DNA from: Eledone cirrhosa
Lineage: Eukaryota > Mollusca > Cephalopoda > Octopoda > Eledonidae
Assembly (NCBI GenBank): GCA_964016885.1
Contig: OZ024758.1
Span: forward strand, 40,135,096 to 40,199,095
Length of the DNA: 64,000 bases
Reading direction: 5' to 3'
Shown one piece after another: positions 48,201-60,648 of this stretch (its first letter is position 1; every line of letters begins with the position of its first letter). The notes under the pieces were generated by a model, which made no database searches, was not told the origin of the DNA, and worked only from the letters and a program-made list of their open reading frames with translations. The translations under genes and the position numbers were made by a program.

Positions 48201-50540
48201 TAGCTTAGCTTAGCTTAGGATAGCTTAGATTAGCTTAGCTTAGGATAGCTTAGCTTAGCTTAGCTTAGGATAGCTTAGCTTAGCTTAGCTTAGCTTAGGA
48301 TAGCTTAGCTTAGCTTAGGATAGCTTAGCTTAGCTTAGGATAGCTTAGCTTAGCTTAGCTTAGGATAGCTTAGCTTAGCTTAGCTTAGGATAGCTTAGCT
48401 TAGCTTAGCTTAGGATAGCTTAGCTTAGCTTAGCTTAGGATAGCTTAGCTTAGCTTAGCTTAGGATAGCTTAGCTTAGCTTAGCTTAGGATAGCTTAGCT
48501 TAGCTTAGCTCAGGATAGCTTAGCTTAGGATAGCTTATCTTAGCTTAGCTTAGGATAGCTTAGCTTAGCTTAGCTTAGGATAGCTTAGCTTAGCTTAGCT
48601 TAGGATAGCTTAGCTTAGCTTGGCTTAGGATAGCTTAGCTTAGCTTAGCTTAGGATAGCCTAGCTTAGCTTAGCTTAGGATGGCTTAGCTTAGCTTAGCT
48701 TAGGATAGCTTAGCTTAGCTTAGCATAGGATAGCTTAGCTTAGTTTAGGATAGCTTAGCTTAGCTAAGCTTAGCTTAGGATAGCTTAGGATAGCTTAGCT
48801 TAGGATAGCTTAGGATAGCTTAGCTTAGGATAGCTTAGCTTAGCATAGCTTAGCTTAGGATAGCTTAGGATAGCTTAGCTTAGGATAGCTTAGGATAGCT
48901 TAGCTTAGGATAGCTTAGGATAGCTTAGCTTAGGATAGCTTAGCTTAGGATAGCTTAGGAAAGCTTAGCTTAGCTTAGCTTAGGATAGCTTAGCTTAGCT
49001 TAGCTTAGGATAGCTTAGCTTAGCTTAGCTTAGGATAGCTTAGGATAGCTTAGCTTAGGATAGCTTAGGATAGCTTAGATTAGGATAGCTTAGCTTAGGT
49101 TAGCTTAGCTTAGGATAGCTTAGGATAGCTTAGCTTAGGATAGCTTAGGATAGCTTAGCTTAGGATAGCTTAGCTTAGGATAGCTTAGGATAGCTTAGCT
49201 TAGCTTAGCTTAGGATAGCTTAGCTTAGCTTAGCTTAGGATAGCTTAGCTTAGCTTAGCTTAGCTTAGGATAGCTTAGCTTAGCTTAGCTTAGGATAGCT
49301 TAGGATAGCTTAGCTTAGGATAGTTTAGGATAGCTTAGGATAGCTTAGCTTAGGATAGCTTAGGATAGCTTAGCTTAGGATAGCTTAGCTTAGGATAGCT
49401 TAGCTTAGCTTAGCTTAGGATAGCTTAGCTTAGGATAGCTTAGGATAGCTTAGCTTAGGATAGCTTAGCTTAGGATAGCTTAGGATAGCTTAGCTTAGCT
49501 TAGCTTAGCTTAGCTTAGCTTAGGATAGCTTAGCTTAGCTTAGCTTAGGATAGCTTAGCTTAGCTTAGGATAGCTTAGCTTAGCTTAGCTTAGGTAGCTT
49601 AGCTTAGCTTAGCTTAGGATAGCTTAGCTTAGCTTAGCTTAGGATAGCTTAGCTTAGCTTAGCTTAGGATAGCTTAGCTTAGCTTAGCTTAGGATAGCTT
49701 AGCTTAGCTTAGCTTAGGATAGCTTAGCTTAGCTTAGCTTAGGTTAGCTTAGCTTAGGATAGCTTAGTTTAGGTTAGCTTAGCTTAGCTTAGCTTAGCAT
49801 AGCTTAGGATAGCTTAGCTTAGGATAGCTTAGCTTAGCTTAGCTTAGGATAGCTTAGCTTAGCTTAGCTTAGGATAGCTTAGCTTAGCTTAGCTTAGGAT
49901 AGCTTAGCTTAGGATAGCTTAGGATAGCTTAGCTTAGCTTAGCTTAGGATAGCTTAGCTTAGCTTAGCTTAGGATAGCTTAGCTTAGCTTAGGATAGCTT
50001 AGCTTAGCTTAGCTTAGGATAGCTTAGCTTAGCTTAGCTTAGGATAGCTTAGCTTAGCTTTGCTTAGGATAGCTTAGCTTAGCTTAGCTTAGGATAGCTT
50101 AGCTTAGCTTAGCTTAGGATAGCTTAGCTTAGCTTAGCTTAGGATAGCTTAGCTTAGCTTAGCTTAGGATAGCTTAGCTTAGCTTAGCTTAGGATAGCTT
50201 AGCTTAGCTTAGCTTAGGATCGCTTAGCTTAGCTTAGCTTAGGATAGCTTAGCTTAGCTTAGGATAGCTTAGCTTAGCTTAGCTTAGGATAGCTTAGCCT
50301 AGCTTAGGATAGCTTAGGATAGCTTAGCTTAGGAGAGCTTAGCTTAGCTTAGCTTAGGATAGCTTAGCTTAGCTTAGCTTAGGATAGCTTAGCTTAACTT
50401 AGCTTAGGATAGCTTAGCTTAGCTTAGGATAGCTTAGCTTAGCTTAGCTTAGGATAGCTTAGCTTAGCTTAGCTTAGGATAGCTTAGCTTAGCTTAGCTT
50501 AGGATAGCTTAGGATAGCTTAGCTTAGGATAGCTTAGGAT
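48200..50540. repeat. Mosaic with beta-like core
   Basis: GCTTG near 48618, GCCTA 48659 and GGATG near 48679 form the beta signature. Here one extra A-A-A-A-B block separates GCTTG from GCCTA compared with the copies at 8.8 and 18.4 kb. A GGTA unit lies at 49593, followed by about 1 kb dominated by the A-A-A-A-B register with few variants. No marker series repeats within the block, so it is a composite of single fragments. Confidence 0.65.
49488..49522. repeat. Longest run of A units (seven)
   Basis: Seven GCTTA units lie between two B units; the usual spacing is one to four, with five or six in a few places (six near 1225, 39405 and 54270). It could have arisen by loss of a B through mutation or by gain of A units through slippage. 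Confidence 0.85.
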
Positions 50541-50546
50541 AGCTTA

Positions 50547-53450
50547 CCTTAGGAGAGCTTAGCTTAGGATAGCTTAGCTTAGGATAGCTTAGGATAGCTT
50601 AGCTTAGGATAGCTTAGCTTAGGATAGCTTAGCTTAGGATAGCTTAGGATAGCTTAGCTTAGCTTAGCTTAGGATAGCTTAGCTTAGCTTAGGATAGCTT
50701 AGCTTAGCTTAGCTTAGGATAGCTTAGCTTAGCTTAGCTTAGGATAGCTTAGGATAGCTTAGCTTAGGATAGCTTAGGATAGCTTAGCTTAGGATAGCTT
50801 AGCTTAGGATAGCTTAGCTTAGGATAGCTTAGGATAGCTTAGCTTAGGATATCTTAGGATAGCTTAGCTTAGGATAGCTTAGCTTAGGATAGCTTAGGAT
50901 AGCTTAGCTTAACTTAGCTTAGGATAGCTTAGCTTAGCTTAGGATAGCTTAGCTTAGCTTAGCTTAGGATAGCTTAGCTTAGCTTAGCTTAGGATAGCTT
51001 AGGATAGCTTAGCTTAGGATAGCTTAGGATAGCTTAGCTTAGGATAGCTTAGGATAGCTTAGCTTAGGATAGCTTAGCTTAGGATAGCTTAGCTTAGGAT
51101 AGTTTAGGATAGCTTAGCTTAGCTTAGCTTAGGATAGCTTAGGATAGCTTAGCTTAGGATAGCTTAGGATAGCTTAGCTTAGGATAGATTAGGATAGCTT
51201 AGCTTAGGATAGCTTAGGATAGCTTAGCTTAGGATAGCTTAGCTTAGGATAGCTTAGCTTAGCTTAGGATAGCTTAGCTTGGGATAGCTTAGGATAGCTT
51301 AGCTTAGGATAGCTTAGCTTAGGATAGCTTAGGATAGCTTAGCTTAGCTTAGCTTAGGATAGCTTAGCTTAGCTTAGCTTAGGATAGCTTAGCTTAGCTT
51401 AGGATAGCTTAGCTTAGCTTAGCTTAGGATAGCTTAGCTTAGCTTAGCTTAGGATAGCTTAGCTTAGCTTAGCTCAGGATAGCTTAGCTTAGCTTAGCTT
51501 AGGATAGCTTAGCTTAGCTTAGCTTAGGATAGCTTAGCTTAGCTTAGCTTAGAATAGCTTAGCTTAGGATAGCTTAGCTTAGGATAGCTTAGCTTAGGAT
51601 AGCTTAGGATAGCTTAGCTTAGGATAGCTTAGGATAGCTTAGCTTAGGATAGCTTAGCTTAGCTTAGCTTAGGATAGCTTAGCTTAGCTTAGCTTAGGAT
51701 AGCTTAGCTTAGGATAGCTTAGCTTAGCTTAGCTTAGGATAGCTTAGCTTAGCTTAGCTTAGGATAGCTTAGCTTAGGATAGCTTAGCTTAGCTTAGCTT
51801 AGGATAGCTTAGCATAGCTTAGCTTAGGATAGCTTAGCTTAGCTTAGCTTAGGATAGCTTAGCTTAGCTTAGCTTAGGATAGCTTAGCTTAGCTTAGTTT
51901 AGGATAGCTTAGCTTAGCTTAGCTTAGGATAGCTTAGCTTAGCTTAGCTTAGGATAGCTTAGCTTAGCTTAGCTTAGGATAGCTTAGCTTAGGATAGCTT
52001 AGCTTAGCTTAGCTTAGGATAGCTTAGCTTAGCTTAGCTTAGGATAGCTTAGCTTAGGATAGCTTAGCTTAGCTTAGCTTAGGATAGCTTAGCATAGCTT
52101 AGCTTAGGATAGCTTAGCTTAGCTTAGCTTAGGATAGCTTAGCTTAGCTTAGCTTAGGATAGCTTAGCTTAGCTTAGCTTAGGATAGCTTAGCTTAGCTT
52201 AGCTTAGGATAGCTTAGCTTAGCTTAGCTTAGGATAGCTTAGCATAGCTTAGCTTAGGATAGCTTAGCTTAGCTTAGCTTAGGATAGCTTAGCTTAGCTT
52301 AGGATAGCTTAGCTTAGCTTGGCTTAGGTTAGCTTAGCTTAGCTTGGCTTAGGATAGCTTAGCTTAGCTTAGCTTAGCTTAGGATAGCTTAGCTTAGGAT
52401 AGCTTAGGATAGCTTAGCTTAGCTTAGCTTAGGATAGCTTAGCTTAGTTTAGGATAGCTTAGCTTAGCTTAGCTTAGGATAGCTTAGGATAGCTTAGCTT
52501 GGGACAGCTTAGGATAGCTTAGCTTAGGATAGCTTAGGATAGCTTAGCTTAGGATAGCTTAGGATAGCTTAGGTTAGGATAGCTTAGCTTAGGATAGCTT
52601 AGGATAGCTTAGCTTAGGATAGCTTAGGATAGCTTAGCTTAGAATAGCTTAGGATAGCTTAGCTTAGGATAGCTTAGCTTAGGATAGCTTAGGAAAGCTT
52701 AGCTTAGCTTAGCCTAGGATAGCTTAGCTTAGCTTAGCTTAGGATAGCTTAGCTTAGCTTAGCTTAGGATAGCTTAGGATAGCTTAGCTTAGGATAGCTT
52801 AGGATAGCTTAGCTTAGGATAGCTTAGCTTAGGATAGCTTAGCTTAGGATAGCTTAGGATAGCTTAGCTTAGGATAGCTTAGGATAGCTTAGCTTAGGAT
52901 AGCTTAGCTTAGGATAGCTTAGGATAGCTTAGCTTAGCTTAGCTTAGGATAGCTTAGCTTAGCTTAGGATAGCTTAGCTTAGCTTAGCTTAGCTTAGGAT
53001 AGCTTAGCTTAGCTTAGGATAGCTTAGGATAGCTTAGCTTAGGATAGCTTAGGATAGCTTAGCTTAGGATAGCTTAGGATAGCTTAGCTTAGGATAGCTT
53101 AGCTTAGGATAGCTTAGCTTAGCTTAGGATAGCTTAGCTTAGGATAGCTTAGGATATCTTAGGTTAGGATAGCTTAGCTTAGGATAGCTTAGGATAGATT
53201 AGCTTAGCTTAGCTTAGGATAGCTTAGCTTAGCTTAGCTTAGGATAGCTTAGCTTAGCTTAGGATAGCTTAGCTTAGCTTAGCTTAGGATAGCTTAGCTT
53301 AGCTTAGCTTAGGATAGCTTAGCTTAGCTTAGGATAGCTTAGCTTAGCTTAGCTTAGGATAGCTTAGCTTAGCTTAGCTTAGGATAGCTTAGCTTAGCTT
53401 AGGATAGCTTAGCTTAGAATAGCTTAGGATATCTTAGGTTAGGATAGCTT
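50547..53450. repeat. Mosaic of alpha, beta and gamma HOR pieces
   Basis: The block starts with CCTTA-GGAGA 50547 but lacks the GGTA that precedes this tag in most alpha copies; an ACTTA lies near the expected place. GCTTG before B (near 51280) resembles beta. From about 51.55 kb GAATA, repeated GCATA (51812, 52092, 52242), GCTTG near 52320, GTTTA near 52447 and the GGTTA 52572 / GGAAA 52692 tag are gamma-like. The distance from this CCTTA tag to the next alpha tag at 54396 is 3,849 bases, the largest in the right half, because of these inserted pieces. Confidence 0.65.
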
Positions 53451-53700
53451 AGCTTAGGATAGCTTAGGATAGATTAGCTTAGCTTAGCTTAGGATAGCTT
53501 AGCTTAGCTTAGCTTAGGATAGCTTAGCTTAGGATAGCTTAGCTTAGGATAGCTTAGCTTAGGTTAGCTTAGCTTAGCTTAGCTTAGGATAGCTTAGGAT
53601 AGCTTAGCTTAGGATAGCTTAGCTTAGCTTAGCTTAGGATAGCTTAGCTTAGCTTAGCTTAGGATAGCTTAGCTTAGCTTAGCTTAGGATAGCTTAGCTT
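53157..53700. repeat. Local 275-base tandem duplication
   Basis: TCTTA lies at 53157 and 53432 and GGTTA at 53162 and 53437, both 275 apart, followed by the same order including a GATTA after B. The variant B-TCTTA junction makes GATATC at 53153 and 53428. The length of 275 is eleven 25-base register units. Confidence 0.82.
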
Positions 53701-55745
53701 AGGATAGCTTAGGATTGCTTAGCTTAGCTTAGCTTAGGATAGCTTAGCTTAGCTTAGCTTAGGATAGCTTAGCTTAGCTTAGGATAGCTTAGCTTAGCTT
53801 AGCTTAGGATAGCTTAGCTTAGCTTAGCTTAGGATAGCTTAGCTTAGCTTAGCTTAGGATAGCTTAGGATAGCTTAGGATAGCTTAGCTTAGCTTAGCTT
53901 AGGATAGCTTAGCTTAGCTTAGCTTAGCTTAGGATAGCTTAGCTTAGCTTAGGATAGCTTAGCTTAGCTTAGCTTAGGATAGCTTAGCTTAGCTTAGCTT
54001 AGGATAGCTTAGCTTAGCTTAGCTTAGGATAGCTTAGCTTAGCTTAGCTTAGCTTAGGATAGCTTAGCTTAGCTTAGCTTAGGATAGATTAGCTTAGCTT
54101 AGGATAGCTTAGCTTAGCTTAGCTTAGGAAAGCTTAGCTTAGCTTAGGATAGCTTAGCTTAGCTTAGCTTAGGAGAGCTTAGCTTAGCTTAGCTTAGGAT
54201 AGCTTAGCTTAGCTTAGCTTAGGATAGCTTAGCTTAGCTTAGGTAGCTTAGCTTAGCTTAGCTTAGGATAGCTTAGCTTAGCTTAGCTTAGCTTAGCTTA
54301 GGATAGCTTAGCTTAGCTTAGCTTAGGAGAGCTTAGCTTAGCTTAGCTTAGGATAGCTTAGGATAGCTTAGCTTAGGATAGCTTAGGATAGCTTACCTTA
54401 GGAGAGCTTAGCTTAGGATAGCTTAGCTTAGGATAGCTTAGCTTAGGATAGCTTAGGATAGCTTAGCTTAGCTTAGCTTAGGATAGCTTAGCTTAGCTTA
54501 GCTTAGGATAGCTTAGCTTAGGTTAGCTTAGCTTAGCTTAGCTTAGCTTAGGATAGCTTAGCTTAGGATAGCTTAGGATAGCTTAGGATAGCTTAGCTTA
54601 GGATAGCTTAGCTTAGGATAGCTTAGGATAGCTTAGCTTAGGATAGCTTAGGATAGCTTAGCTTAGGATAGCTTAGCTTAGGATAGCTTAGGATAGCTTA
54701 GCTTAGCTTAGCTTAGGATAGCTTAGCTTAGCTTAGCTTAGGATAGCTTAGCTTAGCTTAGCTTAGGATAGCTTAGCTTAGCTTAGGATAGCTTAGCTTA
54801 GCTTAGCTTAGGATAGCTTAGGATAGCTTAGCTTAGGATAGCTTAGGATAGCTTAGCTTAGGATAGCTTAGGATAGCTTAGGATAGCTTAGCTTAGCTTA
54901 GCTTAGGATAGCTTAGCTTAGCTTAGCTTAGGATAGCTTAGCTTAGCTTAGCTTAGGATAGCTTAGCTTAGCTTAGGATAGCTTAGCTTAGCTTAGCTTA
55001 GGATAGCTTAGCTTAGCTTAGCTTAGGACAGCTTAGCTTAGCTTAGCTTAGGATAGCTTAGCTTAGCTTAGGATAGCTTAGCTTAGCTTAGCTTAGGATA
55101 GCTTAGCTTAGCTTAGCTTAGGATAGCTTAGCTTAGGATAGCTTAGCTTAGGATAGCTTAGCTTAGGTTAGCTTAGCTTAGCTTAGCTTAGGATAGCTTA
55201 GGATAGCTTAGCTTAGGATAGCTTAGCTTAGCTTAGCTTAGGATAGCTTAGCTTAGCTTAGCTTAGGATAGCTTAGCTTAGCTTAGCTTAGGATAGCTTA
55301 GCTTAGCTTAGCTTAGGATAGCTTAGCTTAGGATAGCTTAGGATAGCTTAGCTTAGCTTAGGATAGCTTAGCTTAGCTTAGCTTAGGATAGCTTAGCTTA
55401 GCTTAGGATAGCTTAGCTTAGCTTAGCTTAGGATAGCTTAGCTTAGCTTAGCTTAGGATAGCTTAGCTTAGCTTAGCTTAGGATAGCTTAGGATAGCTTA
55501 GGATAGCTTAGCTTAGCTTAGCTTAGGATAGCTTAGCTTAGCTTAGCTTAGGATAGCTTAGCTTAGCTTAGCTTAGGATAGCTTAGCTTAGCTTAGGATA
55601 GCTTAGCTTAGCTTAGCTTAGGATAGCTTAGCTTAGCTTAGCTTAGGATAGCTTAGCTTAGCTTAGCTTAGGATAGATTAGCTTAGCTTAGGATAGCTTA
55701 GCTTAGCTTAGCTTAGGAAAGCTTAGCTTAGCTTAGGATAGCTTA
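53450..55745. repeat. Alpha HOR domain, third block
   Basis: Alpha markers in order: GGATT 53712, GATTA near 54087, GGAAA 54127, GGTA 54242, CCTTA-GGAGA 54396, GGACA near 55026, GGTTA near 55166, GATTA near 55676 and GGAAA 55716. After GGAAA the usual A-A-B-A-GTTTA sequence is replaced at about 55,745 by a GCTTT unit and then gamma order. Confidence 0.8.
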
Positions 55746-56500
55746 GCTTTGCTTAGCTTAGGATAGCTTAGGATAGCTTAGCTTAGGATAGCTTAGGATA
55801 GCTTAGCTTAGGATAGCTTAGGATAGCTTAGGTTAGGATAGCTTAGCTTAGGATAGCTTAGGATAGCTTAGCTTAGGATAGCTTAGGATAGCTTAGCTTA
55901 GGATAGCTTAGGATAGCTTAGCTTAGGATAGCTTAGCTTAGGATAGCTTAGGAAAGCTTAGCTTAGCTTAGCTTAGGATAGCTTAGCTTAGCTTAGCTTA
56001 GGATAGCTTAGCTTAGCTTAGCTTAGGATAGCTTAGGATAGCTTAGCTTAGGATAGCTTAGGATAGCTTAGCTTAGGATAGCTTAGCTTAGGATAGCTTA
56101 GCTTAGGATAGCTTAGGATAGCTTAGCTTAGGATAGCTTAGCTTAGGATAGCTTAGGATAGCTTAGCTTAGCTTAGCTTAGGATAGCTTAGCTTAGCTTA
56201 GCTTAGGATAGCTTAGCTTAGCTTAGCTTAGCTTAGGATAGCTTAGCTTAGCTTAGGATAGCTTAGGATAGCTTAGCTTAGGATAGCTTAGGATAGCTTA
56301 GCTTAGGATAGCTTAGGATAGCTTAGCTTAGGATAGCTTAGCTTAGGATAGCTTAGCTTAGCTTAGCTTAGGATAGCTTAGCTTAGGATAGCTTAGGATA
56401 GCTTAGCTTAGGATAGCTTATCTTAGGATAGCTTAGGATAGCTTAGCTTAGCTTAGCTTAGGATAGCTTAGCTTAGCTTAGCTTAGGATAGCTTAGCTTA
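55746..56500. repeat. Gamma segment inside alpha
   Basis: The gamma tag GGTTA-B at 55831 and GGAAA at 55951 (120 apart) is present with gamma A/B order around it. Alpha returns with GGTTA 56621 and GGATT 56771, 150 apart, the same spacing as at the other gamma-to-alpha change (44541 and 44691). The alpha period spanning this segment (GGTA 54242 to 57286) is 3,044 bases, almost equal to the next, gamma-free period (3,049), so gamma replaces a similar length of alpha instead of adding to it. Confidence 0.75.
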
Positions 56501-57285
56501 GCTTAGGATAGCTTAGCTTAGCTTAGCTTAGGATAGCTTAGCTTAGCTTAGGATAGCTTAGCTTAGCTTAGCTTAGGATAGCTTAGCTTAGGATAGCTTA
56601 GCTTAGGATAGCTTAGCTTAGGTTAGCTTAGCTTAGCTTAGCTTAGGATAGCTTAGGATAGCTTAGCTTAGGATAGCTTAGCTTAGCTTAGCTTAGGATA
56701 GCTTAGCTTAGTTTAGCTTAGGATAGCTTAGCTTAGCTTAGCTTAGGATAGCTTAGCTTAGGATAGCTTAGGATTGCTTAGCTTAGCTTAGCTTAGGATA
56801 GCTTAGCTTAGCTTAGCTTAGGATAGCTTAGCTTAGCTTAGGATAGCTTAGCTTAGCTTAGCTTAGGATAGCTTAGCTTAGCTTAGGATAACTTAGCTTA
56901 GCTTAGCTTAGGATAGCTTAGGATAGCTTAGGATAGCTTAGCTTTGCTTAGCTTAGGATAGCTTAGCTTAGCTTAGCTTAGGATAGCTTAGCTTAGCTTA
57001 GCTTAGGATAGCTTAGCTTAGCTTAGGATAGCTTAGCTTAGCTTAGCTTAGGATAGCTTAGCTTAGCTTAGCTTAGGATAGCTTAGCTTAGCTTAGCTTA
57101 GGATAGCTTAGCTTAGCTTAGCTTAGGATAGATTAGCTTAGCTTAGGATAGCTTAGCTTAGCTTAGCTTAGGAAAGCTTAGCTTAGCTTAGGATAGCTTA
57201 GTTTAGCTTAGCTTAGGAGAGCTTAGCTTAGCTTAGGATAGCTTAGCTTAGCTTAGCTTAGGATAGCTTAGCTTAGCTTAGCTTA

Positions 57286-60200
57286 GGTAGCTTAGCTTAG
57301 CTTAGCTTAGGATAGCTTAGCTTAGCTTAGCTTAGCTTAGGATAGCTTAGCTTAGCTTAGCTTAGGAGAGCTTAGCTTAGCTTAGCTTAGGATAGCTTAG
57401 GATAGCTTAGCTTAGGATAGCTTAGGATAGCTTACCTTAGGAGAGCTTAGCTTAGGATAGCTTAGCTTAGGATAGCTTAGGATAGCTTAGCTTAGGATAG
57501 CTTAGCTTAGGATAGCTTAGCTTAGGATAGCTTAGGATAGCTTAGCTTAGCTTAGCTTAGGATAGCTTAGCTTAGCTTAGCTTAGGATAGCTTAGCTTAG
57601 GTTAGCTTAGCTTAGCTTAGCTTAGCTTAGGATAGCTTAGCTTAGGATAGCTTAGGATAGCTTAGCTTAGGATAGCTTAGGATAGCTTATCATAGGAGAG
57701 CTTAGCTTAGGATAGCTTAGGATAGCTTAGCTTAGGATAGCTTAGGATAGCTTAGCTTAGGATAGCTTAGCTTAGGATAGCTTAGGATAGCTTAGCTTAG
57801 CTTAGCTTAGGATAGCTTAGCTTAGCTTAGCTTAGGATAGCTTAGCTTAGCTTAGCTTAGGATAGCTTAGCTTAGCTTAGCTTAGGATAGCTTAGGATAG
57901 CTTAGCTTAGGATAGCTTAGGATAGCTTAGCTTAGGATAGCTTAGGATAGCTTAGGATAGCTTAGCTTAGCTTAGCTTAGGATAGCTTAGCTTAGCTTAG
58001 CTTAGGATAGCTTAGCTTAGCTTAGCTTAGGATAGCTTAGCTTAGCTTAGGATAGCTTAGCTTAGCTTAGCTTAGGATAGCTTAGCTTAGCTTAGCTTAG
58101 GACAGCTTAGCTTAGCTTAGCTTAGGATAGCTTAGCTTAGCTTAGGATAGCTTAGCTTAGCTTAGCTTAGGATAGCTTAGCTTAGCTTAGCTTAGGATAG
58201 CTTAGCTTAGGATAGCTTAGCTTAGGATAGCTTAGCTTAGGTTAGCTTAGCTTAGCTTAGCTTAGGATAGCTTAGGATAGCTTAGCTTAGGATAGCTTAG
58301 CTTAGCTTAGCTTAGGATAGCTTAGCTTAGCTTAGCTTAGGATAGCTTAGCTTAGCTTAGCTTAGGATAGCTTAGCTTAGCTTAGCTTAGGATAGCTTAG
58401 CTTAGGATAGCTTAGGATAGCTTAGCTTAGCTTAGCTTAGGATAGCTTAGCTTAGCTTAGCTTAGGATAGCTTAGCTTAGCTTAGGATAGCTTAGCTTAG
58501 CTTAGCTTAGGATAGCTTAGCTTAGCTTAGCTTAGGATAGCTTAGCTTAGCTTAGCTTAGGATAGCTTAGGATAGCTTAGGATAGCTTAGCTTAGCTTAG
58601 CTTAGGATAGCTTAGCTTAGCTTAGCTTAGGATAGCTTAGCTTAGCTTAGCTTAGGATAGCTTAGCTTAGCTTAGGATAGCTTAGCTTAGCTTAGCTTAG
58701 GATAGCTTAGCTTAGCTTAGCTTAGGATAGCTTAGCTTAGCTTAGCTTAGGATAGCTTAGCTTAGCTTAGGATAGCTTAGCTTAGCTTAGCTTAGGATAG
58801 CTTAGCTTAGGATAGCTTAGGATAGCTTAGCTTAGGATAGCTTAGCTTAGGATAGCTTAGGATAGCTTAGCTTAGCTTAGCTTAGGATAGCTTAGCTTAG
58901 CTTAGCTTAGGATAGCTTAGCTTAGCTTAGGATAGCTTAGCTTAGCTTAGCTTAGGATAGCTTAGCTTAGCTTAGCTTAGGATAGCTTAGGATAGCTTAG
59001 ATTAGCTTAGCTTAGGATAGCTTAGCTTAGCTTAGCTTAGGATAGCTTAGCTTAGCTTAGCTTAGGATAGCTTAGCTTAGGATAGCTTAGCTTAGGATAG
59101 CTTAGCTTAGGTTAGCTTAGCTTAGCTTAGCTTAGGATAGCTTAGGATAGCTTAGCTTAGGATAGCTTAGCTTAGCTTAGCTTAGGATAGCTTAGCTTAG
59201 CTTAGCTTAGGATAGCTTAGCTTAGGATAGCTTAGGATTGCTTAGCTTAGCTTAGCTTAGGATAGCTTAGCTTAGCTTAGCTTAGGATAGCTTAGCTTAG
59301 CTTAGGATAGCTTAGCTTAGCTTAGCTTAGGATAGCTTAGCTTAGCTTAGCTTAGGATAGCTTAGCTTAGCTTAGCTTAGGATAGCTTAGGATAGCTTAG
59401 GATAGCTTAGCTTAGCTTAGCTTAGGATAGCTTAGCTTAGGATAGCTTAGGATAGCTTAGCGTAGCTTAGCTTAGGATAGCTTAGCTTAGCTTAGCTTAG
59501 GATAGCTTAGCTTAGCTTAGGATAGCTTAGCTTAGCTTAGCTTAGGATAGCTTAGCTTAGCTTAGCTTAGGATAGCTTAGCTTAGCTTAGCTTAGGATAG
59601 CTTAGCTTAGGATAGCTTAGCTTAGGATAGCTTAGCTTAGGTTAGCTTAGCTTAGCTTAGCTTAGGATAGCTTAGGATAGCTTAGCTTAGGATAGCTTAG
59701 CTTAGCTTAGCTTAGGATAGCTTAGCTTAGTTTAGCTTAGGATAGCTTAGCTTAGCTTAGCTTAGGATAGCTTAGCTTAGGATAGCTTAGGATTGCTTAG
59801 CTTAGCTTAGCTTAGGATAGCTTAGCTTAGCTTAGCTTAGGATAGCTTAGCTTAGCTTAGGATAGCTTAGCTTAGCTTAGCTTAGGATAGCTTAGCTTAG
59901 CTTAGCTTAGGATAGCTTAGCTTAGCTTAGCTTAGGATAACTTAGCTTAGCTTAGCTTAGGATAGCTTAGGATAGCTTAGGATAGCTTAGCTTTGCTTAG
60001 CTTAGGATAGCTTAGCTTAGCTTAGCTTAGGATAGCTTAGCTTAGCTTAGCTTAGGATAGCTTAGCTTAGCTTAGGATAGCTTAGCTTAGCTTAGCTTAG
60101 GATAGCTTAGCTTAGCTTAGCTTAGGATAGCTTAGCTTAGCTTAGCTTAGGATAGCTTAGCTTAGCTTAGCTTAGGATAGATTAGCTTAGCTTAGGATAG

Positions 60201-60334
60201 CTTAGCTTAGCTTAGCTTAGGAAAGCTTAGCTTAGCTTAGGATAGCTTAGTTTAGCTTAGCTTAGGAGAGCTTAGCTTAGCTTAGGATAGCTTAGCTTAG
60301 CTTAGCTTAGGATAGCTTAGCTTAGCTTAGCTTA
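57286..60334. repeat. Reference alpha HOR copy (3,049 bases)
   Basis: Marker order in this clean copy: GGTA 57286, GGAGA, CCTTA-GGAGA 57435, GGTTA 57600, TCATA-GGAGA 57690, GGACA 58100, GGTTA 58240, GATTA 59000, GGTTA 59110, GGATT 59235, GCGTA 59460, GGTTA 59640, GTTTA 59730, GGATT 59790, ACTTA 59940, GCTTT 59990, GATTA 60180, GGAAA 60220, GTTTA 60250, GGAGA 60265. The length is 609 pentamers plus one four-base unit (3,045 + 4). The GGTTA...GGATT portion occurs twice in tandem, about 530 to 555 bases apart. Confidence 0.85.
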
Positions 60335-60648
60335 GGTAGCTTAGCTTAGCTTAGCTTAGGATAGCTTAGCTTAGCTTAGCTTAGCTTAGGATAGCTTAGC
60401 TTAGCTTAGCTTAGGAGAGCTTAGCTTAGCTTAGCTTAGGATAGCTTAGGATAGCTTAGCTTAGGATAGCTTAGGATAGCTTACCTTAGGAGAGCTTAGC
60501 TTAGGATAGCTTAGCTTAGGATAGCTTAGGATAGCTTAGCTTAGGATAGCTTAGCTTAGGATAGCTTAGCTTAGGATAGCTTAGGATAGCTTAGCTTAGC
60601 TTAGCTTAGGATAGCTTAGCTTAGCTTAGCTTAGGATAGCTTAGCTTA

